A stretch of 64,000 nucleotides of DNA from CAXMQZ01 sp963719055. GTDB lineage: Bacteria > Acidobacteriota > Thermoanaerobaculia > Multivoradales > JAHEKO01. A program made the translations under genes and the position numbers. The notes under the pieces were generated by a model. The model saw nothing but the letters and a program-made list of their open reading frames with translations, was not told the DNA's origin and searched no databases. Where the stretch lies: NCBI GenBank assembly GCA_963719055.1, contig CAVRAU010000008.1, positions 310,001 to 374,000 of the forward strand. The letters run 5' to 3'. Position 1 is the first letter of the stretch, and each line of letters begins with the position of its first letter. Shown piece after piece: positions 28,127-37,346 of the stretch.

Positions 28127-28146
28127 TGCTCTTCTCCTCCGAGCTC

Positions 28147-28518
28147 TTAGAACTTCAGTCCTGTGGAGCGGGCGCCCTCGGCGACTTCCTTCACCCGTCC
28201 GTGATATTGATATCCGCCACGATCGAAGACAACGCTCTCGATGCCCTTTTCTTTCGCTCGTTTGCCAACGATCTCACCCACCAGACGGGCCGCCGACTTG
28301 GTCGAGGGACCGCCTTCGAACTTGCCCTGTGCCTGGCTTTCGCGGGAATTGGCCTGCACCAGGGTCTCCCCCTTCAGGTCGTCGACAACCTGGGCGTAGA
28401 TATACCGGGAACTCTTGAATACCGCCAGCCGCGGACGCTCGCTCGAGCCCTGAATCGTGCCCCGCACTCGCAGATGCGCCCGCTTGCGTCTCTGGAGCTT
28501 TCTCTGTGCTTTTTCCAT
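28147..28518 (-). CDS. rplR: 50S ribosomal protein L18
   Basis: 123 residues: RRKRAHLRVRGTIQGSSERP, LAVFKSSRYIYAQVVDD and VVFDRGGYQYHGRVKEVAEG. Binds 5S rRNA. Standard place between rplF and rpsE. Confidence 0.97.
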   Translation of the reverse strand: MEKAQRKLQRRKRAHLRVRGTIQGSSERPRLAVFKSSRYIYAQVVDDLKGETLVQANSRESQAQGKFEGGPSTKSAARLVGEIVGKRAKEKGIESVVFDRGGYQYHGRVKEVAEGARSTGLKF

Positions 28519-28541
28519 GAACTTTCAGACTCCCAGACCTT

Positions 28542-29090
28542 CTATTTGGCAACCGCTCCGGCCTTGCCGACCTTCCGACGCACGATCTCGTCGCTGTAGC
28601 GAATCCCCTTGCCCTTGTAGGGCTCCGGCTTCCGCAAACTGCGAATGTTGGCGGCCACCTGCCCGACCTGTTGACGATTGGCTCCACCGATTGTGATCTT
28701 GCCGGCCTTCTCGTCCACCTGCACCTCGATGCCTTCCGGTACGGGAAAAACTACCGGATGCGAGTAGCCCAGGGACAAGTGAATCTCGTTGCCCTTGAGC
28801 TGCGCCCGGTATCCGACCCCGTGAATCTCCAACTCCTTGTTGAAGCCTTGATTCACGCCGTGGACAGCGTTGGCCAGGAGAGCTCGCAACAGCCCATGCT
28901 TGGCTCGCAATTCCCCGGTTTCGTCGCTGCGGGTGACTGTCAACACGCCGTCCTCGACCTCGACTTGCAGCCCTTCCAGAAGCGCCTCCTCCACCCGGCC
29001 CTTGGGGCCTTCGGCGACGAACACGCCATCCTCGAGGGCGACTGTGACGCCGTCGGGGATCGGTACCGGTTGCTTTCCTACACGTGACAT
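28542..29090 (-). CDS. rplF: 50S ribosomal protein L6
   Basis: 182 residues from ATG 29090 (MSRVGKQPVPIPDGV); the longer open frame upstream overlaps rpsH. It has both L6 domains and the C-terminal KPEPYKGKGIRY signature. Located between rpsH and rplR. Confidence 0.97.
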   Translation of the reverse strand: MSRVGKQPVPIPDGVTVALEDGVFVAEGPKGRVEEALLEGLQVEVEDGVLTVTRSDETGELRAKHGLLRALLANAVHGVNQGFNKELEIHGVGYRAQLKGNEIHLSLGYSHPVVFPVPEGIEVQVDEKAGKITIGGANRQQVGQVAANIRSLRKPEPYKGKGIRYSDEIVRRKVGKAGAVAK

Positions 29091-29103
29091 CGTTCCGTTT
29101 CTC

Positions 29104-29505
29104 CTACCAGACCTCGCAGAGGATCTCGCCGCCAACACGCCGCTGGCGAGCCTCCTTGTCGGTCAACAACCCCTGTGAGGTCGACACGATGCCGACACCC
29201 AGACCGTTGAGAACGGGTCGCAGATCCTCGGCACCGCGGTAGACCCGGCGACCCGGCTTGCTGACACGCTGGATGTGCCGGATCATGGGGCTCCCCTCGG
29301 GGGTGTATTTCAAGAAGATCCTGATCTGGCCCTTGACCGGATCGTCGTCCAACAATTGATAGTCCCTGATATAGCCCTGCTCCTTGAGCAAGCCACAGAT
29401 CTCGTTCTTCAGCTTCGAGGCTGGCAGATCGAGGCGATCGTGCTTGGCCAGGTGCGCCGTACGAATACGACTCAACAAGTCCGCGATTGGGTCGGTCATG
29501 CTCAT
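29104..29505 (-). CDS. rpsH: 30S ribosomal protein S8
   Basis: 133 residues from ATG 29505 (MSMTDPIADLLSRIRTAHLA), with GVGIVSTSQGLLTDKEAR at the end. S8 is a 16S binder and in several bacteria the translational repressor of the spc operon. The longer upstream frame is an artefact overlapping rpsN. Confidence 0.97.
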   Translation of the reverse strand: MSMTDPIADLLSRIRTAHLAKHDRLDLPASKLKNEICGLLKEQGYIRDYQLLDDDPVKGQIRIFLKYTPEGSPMIRHIQRVSKPGRRVYRGAEDLRPVLNGLGVGIVSTSQGLLTDKEARQRRVGGEILCEVW

Positions 29506-29522
29506 GATCTCTCCTCGGCCCT

Positions 29523-29708
29523 CTACCAGCTCGCCTTGATGACGCCGGGCAGGTACCCCTGCAGGGCCAGATTCCGAAAACAGATACGACAAAGACCAAA
29601 CTTCCGCATGTAGCCCCGTGGACGTCCACACCGCTGACAGCGGTTGCGGTGTCGCACCGAGAACTTGGCGCGCTTCTTGGTCTTGGCGATCTTTGCAGTT
29701 GTTGCCAC
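29523..29708 (-). CDS. rpsN: 30S ribosomal protein S14, zinc-binding short form
   Basis: 61 residues, the short type Z S14, with two CxxC pairs (CQRC and CRIC) for one zinc. The sequence RHRNRCQRCGRPRGYMRKFG is the family signature. It lies between rplE and rpsH. Confidence 0.97.
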   Translation of the reverse strand: MATTAKIAKTKKRAKFSVRHRNRCQRCGRPRGYMRKFGLCRICFRNLALQGYLPGVIKASW

Positions 29709-29731
29709 GGAAAATTCCTCCTACTCGAACT

Positions 29732-30319
29732 TTAGGCCGACGCGTCGGTGCGGCGGCGCGCAAAGGGCATTCCGAGCTCCTGCAGCAGGTAGAAAGCCTG
29801 CTCGTCGTTCTCGGCGCTTGTCACGATGGTGACGTTCAAACCCTTGGATCGGTCAACTTTGTTGTAGTCCAGATCCGGGAAAATCAAATGATCCCGGACA
29901 CCCATGGTGTAGTTGCCTCGACCATCGAAGCCACTATTGGACACCCCGCGAAAATCGCGCACCCGGGGCAGCGCGGTGGCGATCAGACGATCGAGAAAGA
30001 GCCACATGCGATCGCCTCGCAAGGTCACGCGACAGCCGATGGGCATGCCCTCGCGGACCTTGAATGCCGCGATGGACTTCTTGGCCCGGGTGATGGCCGG
30101 CTGCTGACCCGCAATCTGGCCCAGCTCCCCGACCGCATCGTCCAGAAGCTTGATGTTCTGGGTGGCCTCACCGAGGCCGATATTGAGAACGATCTTCTCG
30201 AGACGGGGCACCGCCATGACGTTTTCGATACCAAACTCCTTTTGGAGCTTGGCCGTTACGTCTTCTTGGTACTGCGTCTTCAGACGCGGCACGTGGGTCT
30301 CGGTCTTTCCTTTTGCCAT
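29732..30319 (-). CDS. rplE: 50S ribosomal protein L5
   Basis: 195 residues: VPRLEKIVLNIGLGEA, QQPAITRAKKSIAAFKVREG and GNYTMGVRDHLIFPDLDYNK. L5 binds 5S rRNA and contacts P-site tRNA. Normal length and place. Confidence 0.97.
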   Translation of the reverse strand: MAKGKTETHVPRLKTQYQEDVTAKLQKEFGIENVMAVPRLEKIVLNIGLGEATQNIKLLDDAVGELGQIAGQQPAITRAKKSIAAFKVREGMPIGCRVTLRGDRMWLFLDRLIATALPRVRDFRGVSNSGFDGRGNYTMGVRDHLIFPDLDYNKVDRSKGLNVTIVTSAENDEQAFYLLQELGMPFARRRTDASA

Positions 30320-30342
30320 GATCCAGATAATTCCTCTCAGTG

Positions 30343-30666
30343 CTAGTTGAAGGTGGCTTGGCAGGCCTTGCAGACGCGAATGCCACTACCATCATCCAAC
30401 CGTTTTCGACCGACACGCGTCGCCTTCCCGCACTCGGGGCAGATGAGCTTCAGGTTGGCAATCCGGATCGGCGCCTCACGCTCGACGATGCCGCCCTGAA
30501 TCTGCTTGTTGGGGTTCGGCCTGGTGTGCCGCTTGATCATGTTGGCTCTTTCCACAATGGCCGTGCCGTCCCCTGGGAAGACGCGCAAGACGCGACCCTT
30601 GTAGCCACGATCCCGACCCCGGGTCACCAACACTTCGTCGTTCTTCTTGATCTTCACCTTCAACAT
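30343..30666 (-). CDS. rplX: 50S ribosomal protein L24 with C-terminal CxxC pairs
   Basis: 107 residues from ATG 30666. KOW motif at the N-terminus (KNDEVLVTRGRDRGYKGRVL). The C-terminal third has CPEC and CKAC, a zinc-ribbon pattern found in many but not all bacterial L24 proteins. L24 starts 50S assembly. Confidence 0.96.
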   Translation of the reverse strand: MLKVKIKKNDEVLVTRGRDRGYKGRVLRVFPGDGTAIVERANMIKRHTRPNPNKQIQGGIVEREAPIRIANLKLICPECGKATRVGRKRLDDGSGIRVCKACQATFN

Positions 30667-30709
30667 CGTTCTACTCCCGATCTCCAACCTCTTGCATTGC
30701 CATCCAGGC

Positions 30710-31078
30710 TCACAGAACCTCTGGGGCCAAGGAAACGATCTTCATGAACCGACGTTCGCGGAGCTCCCGAGCCACCGGACCAAAGACGCGGGTTCCGATG
30801 GGCTCTCCGGTCTCGTTCACCAACACCGCCGAATTGGTGTCGAAGCGGATATGACTGCCGTCCTTGCGCCGCTGGGCGCGGCGCGTGCGAACGATCACCG
30901 CTCGGACGACCTGTCCCTTCTTCACCGTGCCCTCGGGAGTCGCTTCCTTGACCGAAGCGGTAATCACATCACCCAGCCCGCCGTACTGTCCGGCGGAGCC
31001 ACCACGCAGGTGAATGCAGGCGATCTTTCTTGCCCCCGAGTTGTCAGCCACCTCGAGAATGCTTCCCATCTGGATCAT
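30710..31078 (-). CDS. rplN: 50S ribosomal protein L14
   Basis: 122 residues: MIQMGSILEVADNSGARKIA, GDVITASVKEATPEGTVKKG and FGPVARELRERRFMKIVSLA. Full-length L14, three bases after the rpsQ stop region and 43 bases before rplX. Confidence 0.98.
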   Translation of the reverse strand: MIQMGSILEVADNSGARKIACIHLRGGSAGQYGGLGDVITASVKEATPEGTVKKGQVVRAVIVRTRRAQRRKDGSHIRFDTNSAVLVNETGEPIGTRVFGPVARELRERRFMKIVSLAPEVL

Positions 31079-31081
31079 TGC

Positions 31082-31363
31082 TCACACTCCCTCGACACGC
31101 TTGAGAACCTCATCGACCCGCCACCGCTTCAGTCGAGACAGCGGCCGCACCGACACGATGCGAACCTGATCGCCGACGTGACAGGTGTTCTCGGGATCGT
31201 GGGCATAGAACTTCGACGTACGTTTCATATATCGGTGGTACAGGCGATGCATGACCGTGTTGGTGACCTTCACGACCACTGTCTTGTCCATCTTGTCGCT
31301 GACAACGGTCCCGATCTTGACCTGTTGTCTGCCACGGCTGTCTGTTGTCGTCTGCTCGGTCAT
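31082..31363 (-). CDS. rpsQ: 30S ribosomal protein S17
   Basis: 93 residues of OB fold: GTVVSDKMDKTVVVKVT, HRLYHRYMKRTSKFYAHDPE. Overlaps rpmC by four bases (ATGA). Confidence 0.97.
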   Translation of the reverse strand: MTEQTTTDSRGRQQVKIGTVVSDKMDKTVVVKVTNTVMHRLYHRYMKRTSKFYAHDPENTCHVGDQVRIVSVRPLSRLKRWRVDEVLKRVEGV

Positions 31364-31563
31364 GAGCCTTGCTCTCCCAATTCCATCTCTCGCAGCACAG
31401 TGAGCACCCGGGCTAGATCCCGCCGTGCTTCGCGCACCTTGGCCGGGCTCTCCAATTGGCCGGTAACTCTCTGCAACCGCAATGCGAATAGCTTCTCGGC
31501 CAACGCTTTCTCGCGGTCGCGTAGCTCTTCGACTGTCTGTTCTCTAAGCTCTGCAGCTTTCAT
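31360..31563 (-). CDS. rpmC: 50S ribosomal protein L29
   Basis: 67 residues from ATG 31563 (MKAAELREQTVEELRDREKA), helical hairpin with the usual QLESPAKVREARRDLARV ending. The longer open frame upstream overlaps rplP and is not used. Confidence 0.96.
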   Translation of the reverse strand: MKAAELREQTVEELRDREKALAEKLFALRLQRVTGQLESPAKVREARRDLARVLTVLREMELGEQGS

Positions 31564-31586
31564 CTCGAATACCCTCAGGCTCGCAC

Positions 31587-31994
31587 TCAGTGGCGCGATA
31601 GATACCGTGTCTTGATGCCGATTTTGTGAGACGCCAGCTTGATGGCGTGCTGTGCCACCTCCGAATCGACCCCTTCCACCTCGAACAGGATACGACCCGG
31701 CTTGACGACCGCGACCCACCCTTCCGGGTTGCCCTTACCCTTACCCATTCGGGTCTCCAAAGGCTTCTTGGTGATCGGCTTGTCCGGAAACACTCGAATC
31801 CAGATCTTGCCGCCACGCTTGACTCCGCGAGCGATGGCGATACGAGCGGCTTCGATCTGGCGTGCGGTCACCCAACCGGCCTCGACAGCCTGGAGCGCAT
31901 GATCGCCGAAAGCGATGTAGTCGCCACCCTTGGCGCGGCCACGGCGGCGTCCCCGCTGCTTCTTTCTGTACTTGACCTTCTTCGGCATCAACAT
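31587..31994 (-). CDS. rplP: 50S ribosomal protein L16
   Basis: 135 residues, starting MLMPKKVKYRKKQRGRRRG as in most L16 proteins; GKIWIRVFPDKPITKKPLET and RMGKGKGNPEGWVAVVKPG are the family signatures. Contacts A-site tRNA. Confidence 0.98.
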   Translation of the reverse strand: MLMPKKVKYRKKQRGRRRGRAKGGDYIAFGDHALQAVEAGWVTARQIEAARIAIARGVKRGGKIWIRVFPDKPITKKPLETRMGKGKGNPEGWVAVVKPGRILFEVEGVDSEVAQHAIKLASHKIGIKTRYLSRH

Positions 31995-32015
31995 GACATT
32001 GACTCTCCACTCGGC

Positions 32016-32666
32016 CTACATCGCGGCGCGACGGCCCTTTTCTCGGGACAGATCGCCCTTGTAAATCCATACTTTGCAACCGATCACGCCATAGGTGGTT
32101 CGAGACACGGCAAAACCGTAGTCGATCTCCGCCTTGAGGGTGTGGAGCGGCAACCGCCCCTCCTGATACCACTCGGTACGAGCGATCTCCGAACCTCCCA
32201 GGCGCCCTGAAACCATGATCTTGAAACCCTTGGCGCCAAATCGAAAAGCGGCTTCCATCTGCTTCTTCATCGCCCGACGAAAAGCGATTCGGCGAAGCAG
32301 TTGATGAGCCAGATTTTCGGCCACCAGCTGGGCATCGAGCTCTGGGCGCTGGATCTCCTGAATATTGATATGGACTTCGCGGCCCATGTGCTTCATCAAA
32401 TCGTCTCGCAGCTTGTCCACCTCCGCACCCTTGCGACCGATTATGATTCCTGGTCGCGAGGTGTGAATGGTGACTCGCAGCTTGTCGGCCGCGCGGTCGA
32501 TGTCAACCTCGCTCACGCCCGCGTGGGAGAGTCTCTTCTTCAGGGCATCGCGCAGCTTCAGATCCTCTTGGAGAAGCTTGGCGTAGTCCTTTTCCGCATA
32601 CCAACGCGATTTCCACGACTTGTTGTAGACCAGCCGAAAGCCGTACGGATGTGTTTTCTGACCCAA
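32016..32666 (-). CDS. rpsC: 30S ribosomal protein S3
   Basis: 216 residues. N-terminal MGQKTHPYGFRLVYNKSW, KH domain with PGIIIGRKGAEVDKLRDDLM, and C-terminal GFKIMVSGRLGGSEIARTEW. S3 lines the mRNA entry channel. Confidence 0.98.
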   Translation of the reverse strand: MGQKTHPYGFRLVYNKSWKSRWYAEKDYAKLLQEDLKLRDALKKRLSHAGVSEVDIDRAADKLRVTIHTSRPGIIIGRKGAEVDKLRDDLMKHMGREVHINIQEIQRPELDAQLVAENLAHQLLRRIAFRRAMKKQMEAAFRFGAKGFKIMVSGRLGGSEIARTEWYQEGRLPLHTLKAEIDYGFAVSRTTYGVIGCKVWIYKGDLSREKGRRAAM

Positions 32667-32677
32667 TGTTCCTCTCC

Positions 32678-33031
32678 TTACGCTTCCGCTTCCGACATGC
32701 GGGAATCGAGTTTGATCGTCACGTGACTCTGTCTCTTGAGAATGCGAAAAGCGCGCCCCATGGGTTGCGCTCGGATGCGCTTCAGGGTCGGGCCCCCGTC
32801 GACGAAGATCTCCTTGACAAAAAGGCGATCCACATCAAGTTGATCATCCAGGTTCTCAGCGTTGGCGATTGCCGATTGCAGAAGCTTGCGCAAAGAGTCG
32901 GCCGCTGATTTCTTGCTCAGCAACAGGATATTGGCCGCCTCCTGGACGTTCTTTCCCCGAATCTGATCGGCCACCAACCGCACCTTCTGAGGTGAGGCCT
33001 GCAAATAGCGGAGCCGTGCTTTTACTTCCAT
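32678..33031 (-). CDS. rplV: 50S ribosomal protein L22
   Basis: 117 residues from ATG 33031 (MEVKARLRYLQASPQKVRLV), ending in GRAFRILKRQSHVTIKL. Its beta hairpin lines the peptide exit tunnel. The upstream extension of the open frame overlaps rpsS sequence and is discarded. Confidence 0.97.
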   Translation of the reverse strand: MEVKARLRYLQASPQKVRLVADQIRGKNVQEAANILLLSKKSAADSLRKLLQSAIANAENLDDQLDVDRLFVKEIFVDGGPTLKRIRAQPMGRAFRILKRQSHVTIKLDSRMSEAEA

Positions 33032-33065
33032 TGCTCGAGTACCTTTCTCGTCGGATTCGGCTTGC

Positions 33066-33353
33066 CTAACGGGGGCGCCCCATGCGCTCGACCCGGCCAC
33101 CGGTATGGCCCCGAAACGTTCTAGTCATGGCGAACTCGCCCAACTTGTGGCCCACCATGTTCTCCGTGAGGAAAACGGGGATGAACTTGATGCCGTTGTG
33201 CACCGCAATGGTCCGTCCCACCATCTCCGGAGTGACGGTAGACCGACGAGACCAGGTCTTGATGACCCGTTGGTCGTTGGTCTCGTTCGCTGCCGTCACC
33301 TTGGACAACAGGTGGTCGTCGATGAAGAAGCCCTTTTTTAGCGATCGCGCCAT
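33066..33353 (-). CDS. rpsS: 30S ribosomal protein S19
   Basis: 95 residues: MARSLKKGFFIDDHLLSKV, TWSRRSTVTPEMVGRTIAVH and HKLGEFAMTRTFRGH. Standard S10-operon place between rplB and rplV. Confidence 0.98.
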   Translation of the reverse strand: MARSLKKGFFIDDHLLSKVTAANETNDQRVIKTWSRRSTVTPEMVGRTIAVHNGIKFIPVFLTENMVGHKLGEFAMTRTFRGHTGGRVERMGRPR

Positions 33354-33371
33354 GGTCTTTGAACTCCGCTC

Positions 33372-34199
33372 CTACTTTCTCTTGCGCCGGCGGACGATCA
33401 TGTCGTCCGTGCGCTTGTTGTTTCTGGTCTTGTAGCCCTTGGTCGGAAAGCCCCATGGAGTACAGGGATGGCGTCCGCCGGAGCTTTTGCCCTCACCTCC
33501 ACCCATCGGGTGGTCGACGGGGTTCATGGTGACGCCGCGGTTGTGCGGCCGACGACCCTGCCAGCGTTTCCGTCCGGCCTTGCCGAGATTGACGTTCTCA
33601 TGATCGAGATTGCCGACCTGGCCGATGGTGGCGTAGCAGTTCAGGTGCACCTTGCGGACTTCGCCTGAAGGCAGCTTGACCTGGGCATAGGCGCCCTCTT
33701 TGGCCATCAACTGCGCACCGGTACCCGCGCCCCTGACCAGCTGTCCACCCTTGCCGACCTTGAGCTCGACGTTGTGGATGATCGTACCGACGGGAATCTT
33801 GTGCAATGGCAAGGCGTTCCCCACGTTGACCGGCACGTCCTCCCCAGCAATCACCTCGGACCCTGAGCTCAGGCCGTGGGGCCAGAGGATGTAGCGCTTC
33901 TCGCCGTCGGCGTAGTGCAGCAGCGCCAGCCTGGCCGAGCGGTTGGGGTCGTACTCCACGGTCGCCACCTTGGCGGGCACACCGTGCTTGTCACGCTTGA
34001 AATCGACCTGTCGCCAGCGACGCTTGTGGCTGCCGCCGCGGAACCGAACCGTAATCTGGCCCTTGTTGCCCCGACCGCCGATGCGCTTCTTACCGGAAGT
34101 CAGCGGCTTGTGGGGCCGATTGGTAGTCAACTCCTCGAAGGTCATGCCGGTCTTGTCGCGGCTGGCCGGGTTTGTGGGCTTGTAGTACTTGATGGGCAT
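33372..34199 (-). CDS. rplB: 50S ribosomal protein L2
   Basis: 275 residues. KRIGGRGNKGQITVRFRGGS and the C-terminal GVTMNPVDHPMGGGEGKSSG around the conserved His needed for peptidyl transfer. Five bases after rplW. Confidence 0.98.
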   Translation of the reverse strand: MPIKYYKPTNPASRDKTGMTFEELTTNRPHKPLTSGKKRIGGRGNKGQITVRFRGGSHKRRWRQVDFKRDKHGVPAKVATVEYDPNRSARLALLHYADGEKRYILWPHGLSSGSEVIAGEDVPVNVGNALPLHKIPVGTIIHNVELKVGKGGQLVRGAGTGAQLMAKEGAYAQVKLPSGEVRKVHLNCYATIGQVGNLDHENVNLGKAGRKRWQGRRPHNRGVTMNPVDHPMGGGEGKSSGGRHPCTPWGFPTKGYKTRNNKRTDDMIVRRRKRK

Positions 34200-34204
34200 C
34201 TTCC

Positions 34205-34495
34205 CTACACTCCTTCGAAGAACTCGATGGTCTTTTCACCCGGCGCCAAGCGCACATAGGCCTTTTTCCAATCGGGCTGACGGCCGACGAATCGACCCTG
34301 CCGACGCTCCTTGCCATGCATGCTGGCGATGCGAACCTCGGCGACCTTGACCTTGAACTGGGCCTCCACGGCACGCTTGACGTCGATCCTGTTGGCTCTG
34401 CGGTCGACTTCGAAGGCTACCGTGTTGGATTCGTCTCGCTGAATCTGCGACTTCTCCGTGATCAGGGGTCGCCGAATGATGTCCTGAATTCTCAT
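34205..34495 (-). CDS. rplW: 50S ribosomal protein L23
   Basis: 96 residues: MRIQDIIRRPLITEKSQIQ, TVAFEVDRRANRIDVKRAVE. L23 sits at the tunnel exit and binds SRP and trigger factor. Overlaps rplD by four bases. Confidence 0.97.
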   Translation of the reverse strand: MRIQDIIRRPLITEKSQIQRDESNTVAFEVDRRANRIDVKRAVEAQFKVKVAEVRIASMHGKERRQGRFVGRQPDWKKAYVRLAPGEKTIEFFEGV

Positions 34496-35115
34496 TTGGA
34501 CAGTACCTCCACCAGGCGCCCCAAGGCCTCTTCCGTCACGACGATGAAGGAACGATCGACGATGTCGTAGACGTTGACAGCCATGGCGTCCACCGCCTTT
34601 ACATTCGGGTTGTTCCTCGACGCCAACGCCAGCTTGTCGTTGTCCTGACGGTCCACCACCAGGGCTCTGCCGGCCACTCCCAATACCGCCAAACTCTTGG
34701 CCAGCTCACCGGTCTTGTGACTATCCAACTCCAGCCCATCCAGAAACAGGATGCCGTCCTCCTTGAGCTTCTGAGACAGGGCCGACTTGAGGGCATTGCG
34801 CTTTTCACGCACCGAGAGCTTGTTGGCATAGTCCCGTGGCTGAGGACCAAAAATCGTCCCGCCGCCCCGCCGAGTCGGCGACCGCAGGCTGCCTACCCGT
34901 GCCCGGCCCGTACCCTTCTGCCGCCAGGGCTTGGCACCGCCACCGCGCACTTCGGAGCGAGTCTTGACCTTGTGGGTACCGGCACGCTGCGCCGCCAGGT
35001 AGGACACCACGGCCGCATGCACGAGGTGCTCCTTGTACGGATAGTCGAAGACAGTCTCTGGCAGATCCAGATCCTTGACCTTCTTGTTCTCGAGATTCTT
35101 GACTGCGACCTTCAT
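34492..35115 (-). CDS. rplD: 50S ribosomal protein L4
   Basis: 207 residues from ATG 35115. The extended loop GGAKPWRQKGTGRARVGSLR reaches the tunnel. In E. coli L4 represses the S10 operon; no S10 leader structure could be recognised here because only 38 bases separate tuf1 and rpsJ. Confidence 0.97.
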   Translation of the reverse strand: MKVAVKNLENKKVKDLDLPETVFDYPYKEHLVHAAVVSYLAAQRAGTHKVKTRSEVRGGGAKPWRQKGTGRARVGSLRSPTRRGGGTIFGPQPRDYANKLSVREKRNALKSALSQKLKEDGILFLDGLELDSHKTGELAKSLAVLGVAGRALVVDRQDNDKLALASRNNPNVKAVDAMAVNVYDIVDRSFIVVTEEALGRLVEVLSK

Positions 35116-35128
35116 CTCATCACCCCGC

Positions 35129-35761
35129 TCAGCCTCGCTTGGCCCGCCGCACCGCGACATAGCCGTTGTTGGGCCCAGGCACCGAGCCTCTTATGTAGAG
35201 CAGGTTGTTCTCGGCATCCACCTTCACCACCTGCAGGTTCTTGCCAGTGATCCGTCGCGCTCCCGTGCGACCCGGAAGCCGGGTCCCCGGAAACACTCGG
35301 GCAGGATACGAAGCCTGACCAATAGAGCCTGGGGCACGATGAAACATGGAACCATGAGTCGCTTTTCCACCACCGAAACCGTGGCGCTTGATGACCCCTT
35401 GAAAACCCTTGCCCTTGCTGGTGCCGATGACGTCCACATACTCGTCGGCGGCAAAGATATCGACCTTGACCTGATCACCGGCCTTGACTTCGTCGTCAGC
35501 CGCGACCGGGAATTCCATCAGCCGGCGCATCGGAGCCACACCCGCCTTCTGAAAATGACCGCTCATCGGCTGCGAGACCTTGCGCATGGGTCGCTCCTCG
35601 ACCAGCCCGACTTGGATGGCGTCGTAGCCCTCCTGCTCTCCGGTCTTGCGCTGCACGACCAGACAGGGACCCGCCTGGATCACCGTCACCGGGTGGACCA
35701 CCCCGTCGTCGCTGAAGATCTGGGTCATCCCCAGTTTCCTGCCCAGAATGCCTGGCATCAC
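35129..35761 (-). CDS. rplC: 50S ribosomal protein L3
   Basis: 210 residues: MPGILGRKLGMTQIFSDDG, KGKGFQGVIKRHGFGGGKAT and GSIGQASYPARVFPGTRLPG. The start is either GTG 35761 or ATG 35758; both are close to the same GGGAG ribosome site. Confidence 0.97.
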   Translation of the reverse strand: MMPGILGRKLGMTQIFSDDGVVHPVTVIQAGPCLVVQRKTGEQEGYDAIQVGLVEERPMRKVSQPMSGHFQKAGVAPMRRLMEFPVAADDEVKAGDQVKVDIFAADEYVDVIGTSKGKGFQGVIKRHGFGGGKATHGSMFHRAPGSIGQASYPARVFPGTRLPGRTGARRITGKNLQVVKVDAENNLLYIRGSVPGPNNGYVAVRRAKRG

Positions 35762-35773
35762 TTCAATCTCCCG

Positions 35774-36091
35774 CTAGGCGCCAAAAGCCTTGATCTCGAC
35801 ATCCACACCGGCCGGCAGCTCGAGCTTCATCAGAGCATCCACGGTCTGGCTGGTCGGCTCGAAGATATCGAGCAGGCGCTTGTGTGTGCGAATCTCGAAC
35901 TGCTCCCGAGATTTCTTATCGACATGGGGACCACGATTGACCGTGTACCGAGCGATGTGAGTGGGCAAAGGAATAGGCCCCACCACCCGGGCACCGGTAC
36001 GCCGAGCTGTATCGACAATCTCACCCGTGGAGGCGTCCAGAATCCGAAAGTCGTACGCCTTGAGGCGAATGCGGATCTTCTCGTTGACCAT
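35774..36091 (-). CDS. rpsJ: 30S ribosomal protein S10
   Basis: 105 residues: KIRIRLKAYDFRILDASTG, RVVGPIPLPTHIARYTVNRG. S10 also acts as NusE in antitermination with NusG. First gene of the S10 cluster, directly after tuf1. Confidence 0.98.
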   Translation of the reverse strand: MVNEKIRIRLKAYDFRILDASTGEIVDTARRTGARVVGPIPLPTHIARYTVNRGPHVDKKSREQFEIRTHKRLLDIFEPTSQTVDALMKLELPAGVDVEIKAFGA

Positions 36092-36129
36092 TTGCTTTAA
36101 GTCCCCCTACCTACCTGAAAATCGTCTCT

Positions 36130-37323
36130 TTACTCGATAATGTCGGTAACGGTACCGGCACCGACGGTGCGTCCACCCTCACGGATGGCAAATCGCACGC
36201 CCTTCTCCATGGCGATGGGAGCGATCAGCTCCACCTCCAGGTTGACGTTGTCGCCGGGCATCACCATCTCCGTGCCCTCCGGCAACTTCGAAGCACCCGT
36301 CACATCCGTCGTCCGAAAATAAAACTGCGGACGATATCCATCGAAGAACGGAGTGTGACGACCGCCCTCCTCCTTGTTCAGGATGTACACCTCGCCTCTG
36401 AACTTCGTGTGCGGCGTGATCGAGCCCGGCTTCGCCAGCACCTGACCCCGCTCCACCTCGTCCTTCTTCGTCCCCCGAAGAAGAACACCGATGTTGTCAC
36501 CCGCCTGACCCTGATCCAGCAGCTTGCGGAACATCTCCACACCCGTCACCACCGTCTTCGTCGTCGGACGAATCCCGATGATCTCGATCTCCTCGCCCAC
36601 CTTCACGATGCCACGCTCCACTCGACCCGTCACCACCGTGCCACGACCCGAAATCGAGAAAATGTCCTCGATCGGCATCAGGAAGTCCTTGTCGACATCA
36701 CGCTCCGGCATCGGTATGTAGCTGTCCACCGCCTCCATCAGCTCGAAAATCGACTTCACTTCCTCCGCGTCCGCATCATCCGACTCCAAAGCCTTCAGAG
36801 CCGAACCCCGAATCACCGGAATGTCGTCGCCAGGAAACTCATAGCTCGACAAAAGCTCCCGAACCTCCAACTCCACCAGGTCCAGCAACTCCTCGTCGTC
36901 CACCATGTCCGCTTTGTTCAAATACACCACGATCGAAGGCACGTTCACCTGACGAGCCAGCAACACGTGCTCGCGAGTCTGAGGCATCGGACCGTCAGCG
37001 GCCGAAACCACCAGGATCGCACCATCCATCTGCGCCGCACCCGTGATCATGTTCTTCACATAGTCCGCGTGACCAGGACAGTCCACGTGAGCGTAATGAC
37101 GATTCTCCGTCTCGTACTCCACGTGCGCCGTCGCGATCGTGATCCCACGCTCCTTCTCCTCCGGAGCCTTGTCGATCTCGTCAAAGGCCACGAACGACGC
37201 CATGCCCTTCGAAGCCAAAGCCTTCGTGATCGCGGCCGTCAACGTCGTCTTGCCGTGATCCACGTGACCTATCGTCCCCACGTTCACATGGGGCTTCGTA
37301 CGCTCAAACTTCTCCTTCGCCAT
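36130..37323 (-). CDS. tuf: Elongation factor Tu, copy 1
   Basis: 397 residues. GTPase motifs GHVDHGKTT, DCPGHADYVKNMITGAAQMD, NKADMVDD; domain II and III complete (ELIAPIAMEKGVRFAIREGG). Delivers aminoacyl-tRNA. It follows fusA as in the str operon. The second copy at 52451-53644 differs by one residue (Ser here, Ala there, in ALA[S/A]KGMAS) and only a few silent bases. Confidence 0.98.
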   Translation of the reverse strand: MAKEKFERTKPHVNVGTIGHVDHGKTTLTAAITKALASKGMASFVAFDEIDKAPEEKERGITIATAHVEYETENRHYAHVDCPGHADYVKNMITGAAQMDGAILVVSAADGPMPQTREHVLLARQVNVPSIVVYLNKADMVDDEELLDLVELEVRELLSSYEFPGDDIPVIRGSALKALESDDADAEEVKSIFELMEAVDSYIPMPERDVDKDFLMPIEDIFSISGRGTVVTGRVERGIVKVGEEIEIIGIRPTTKTVVTGVEMFRKLLDQGQAGDNIGVLLRGTKKDEVERGQVLAKPGSITPHTKFRGEVYILNKEEGGRHTPFFDGYRPQFYFRTTDVTGASKLPEGTEMVMPGDNVNLEVELIAPIAMEKGVRFAIREGGRTVGAGTVTDIIE

Positions 37324-37346
37324 GATCGATCCTCCGAAAACCCTCT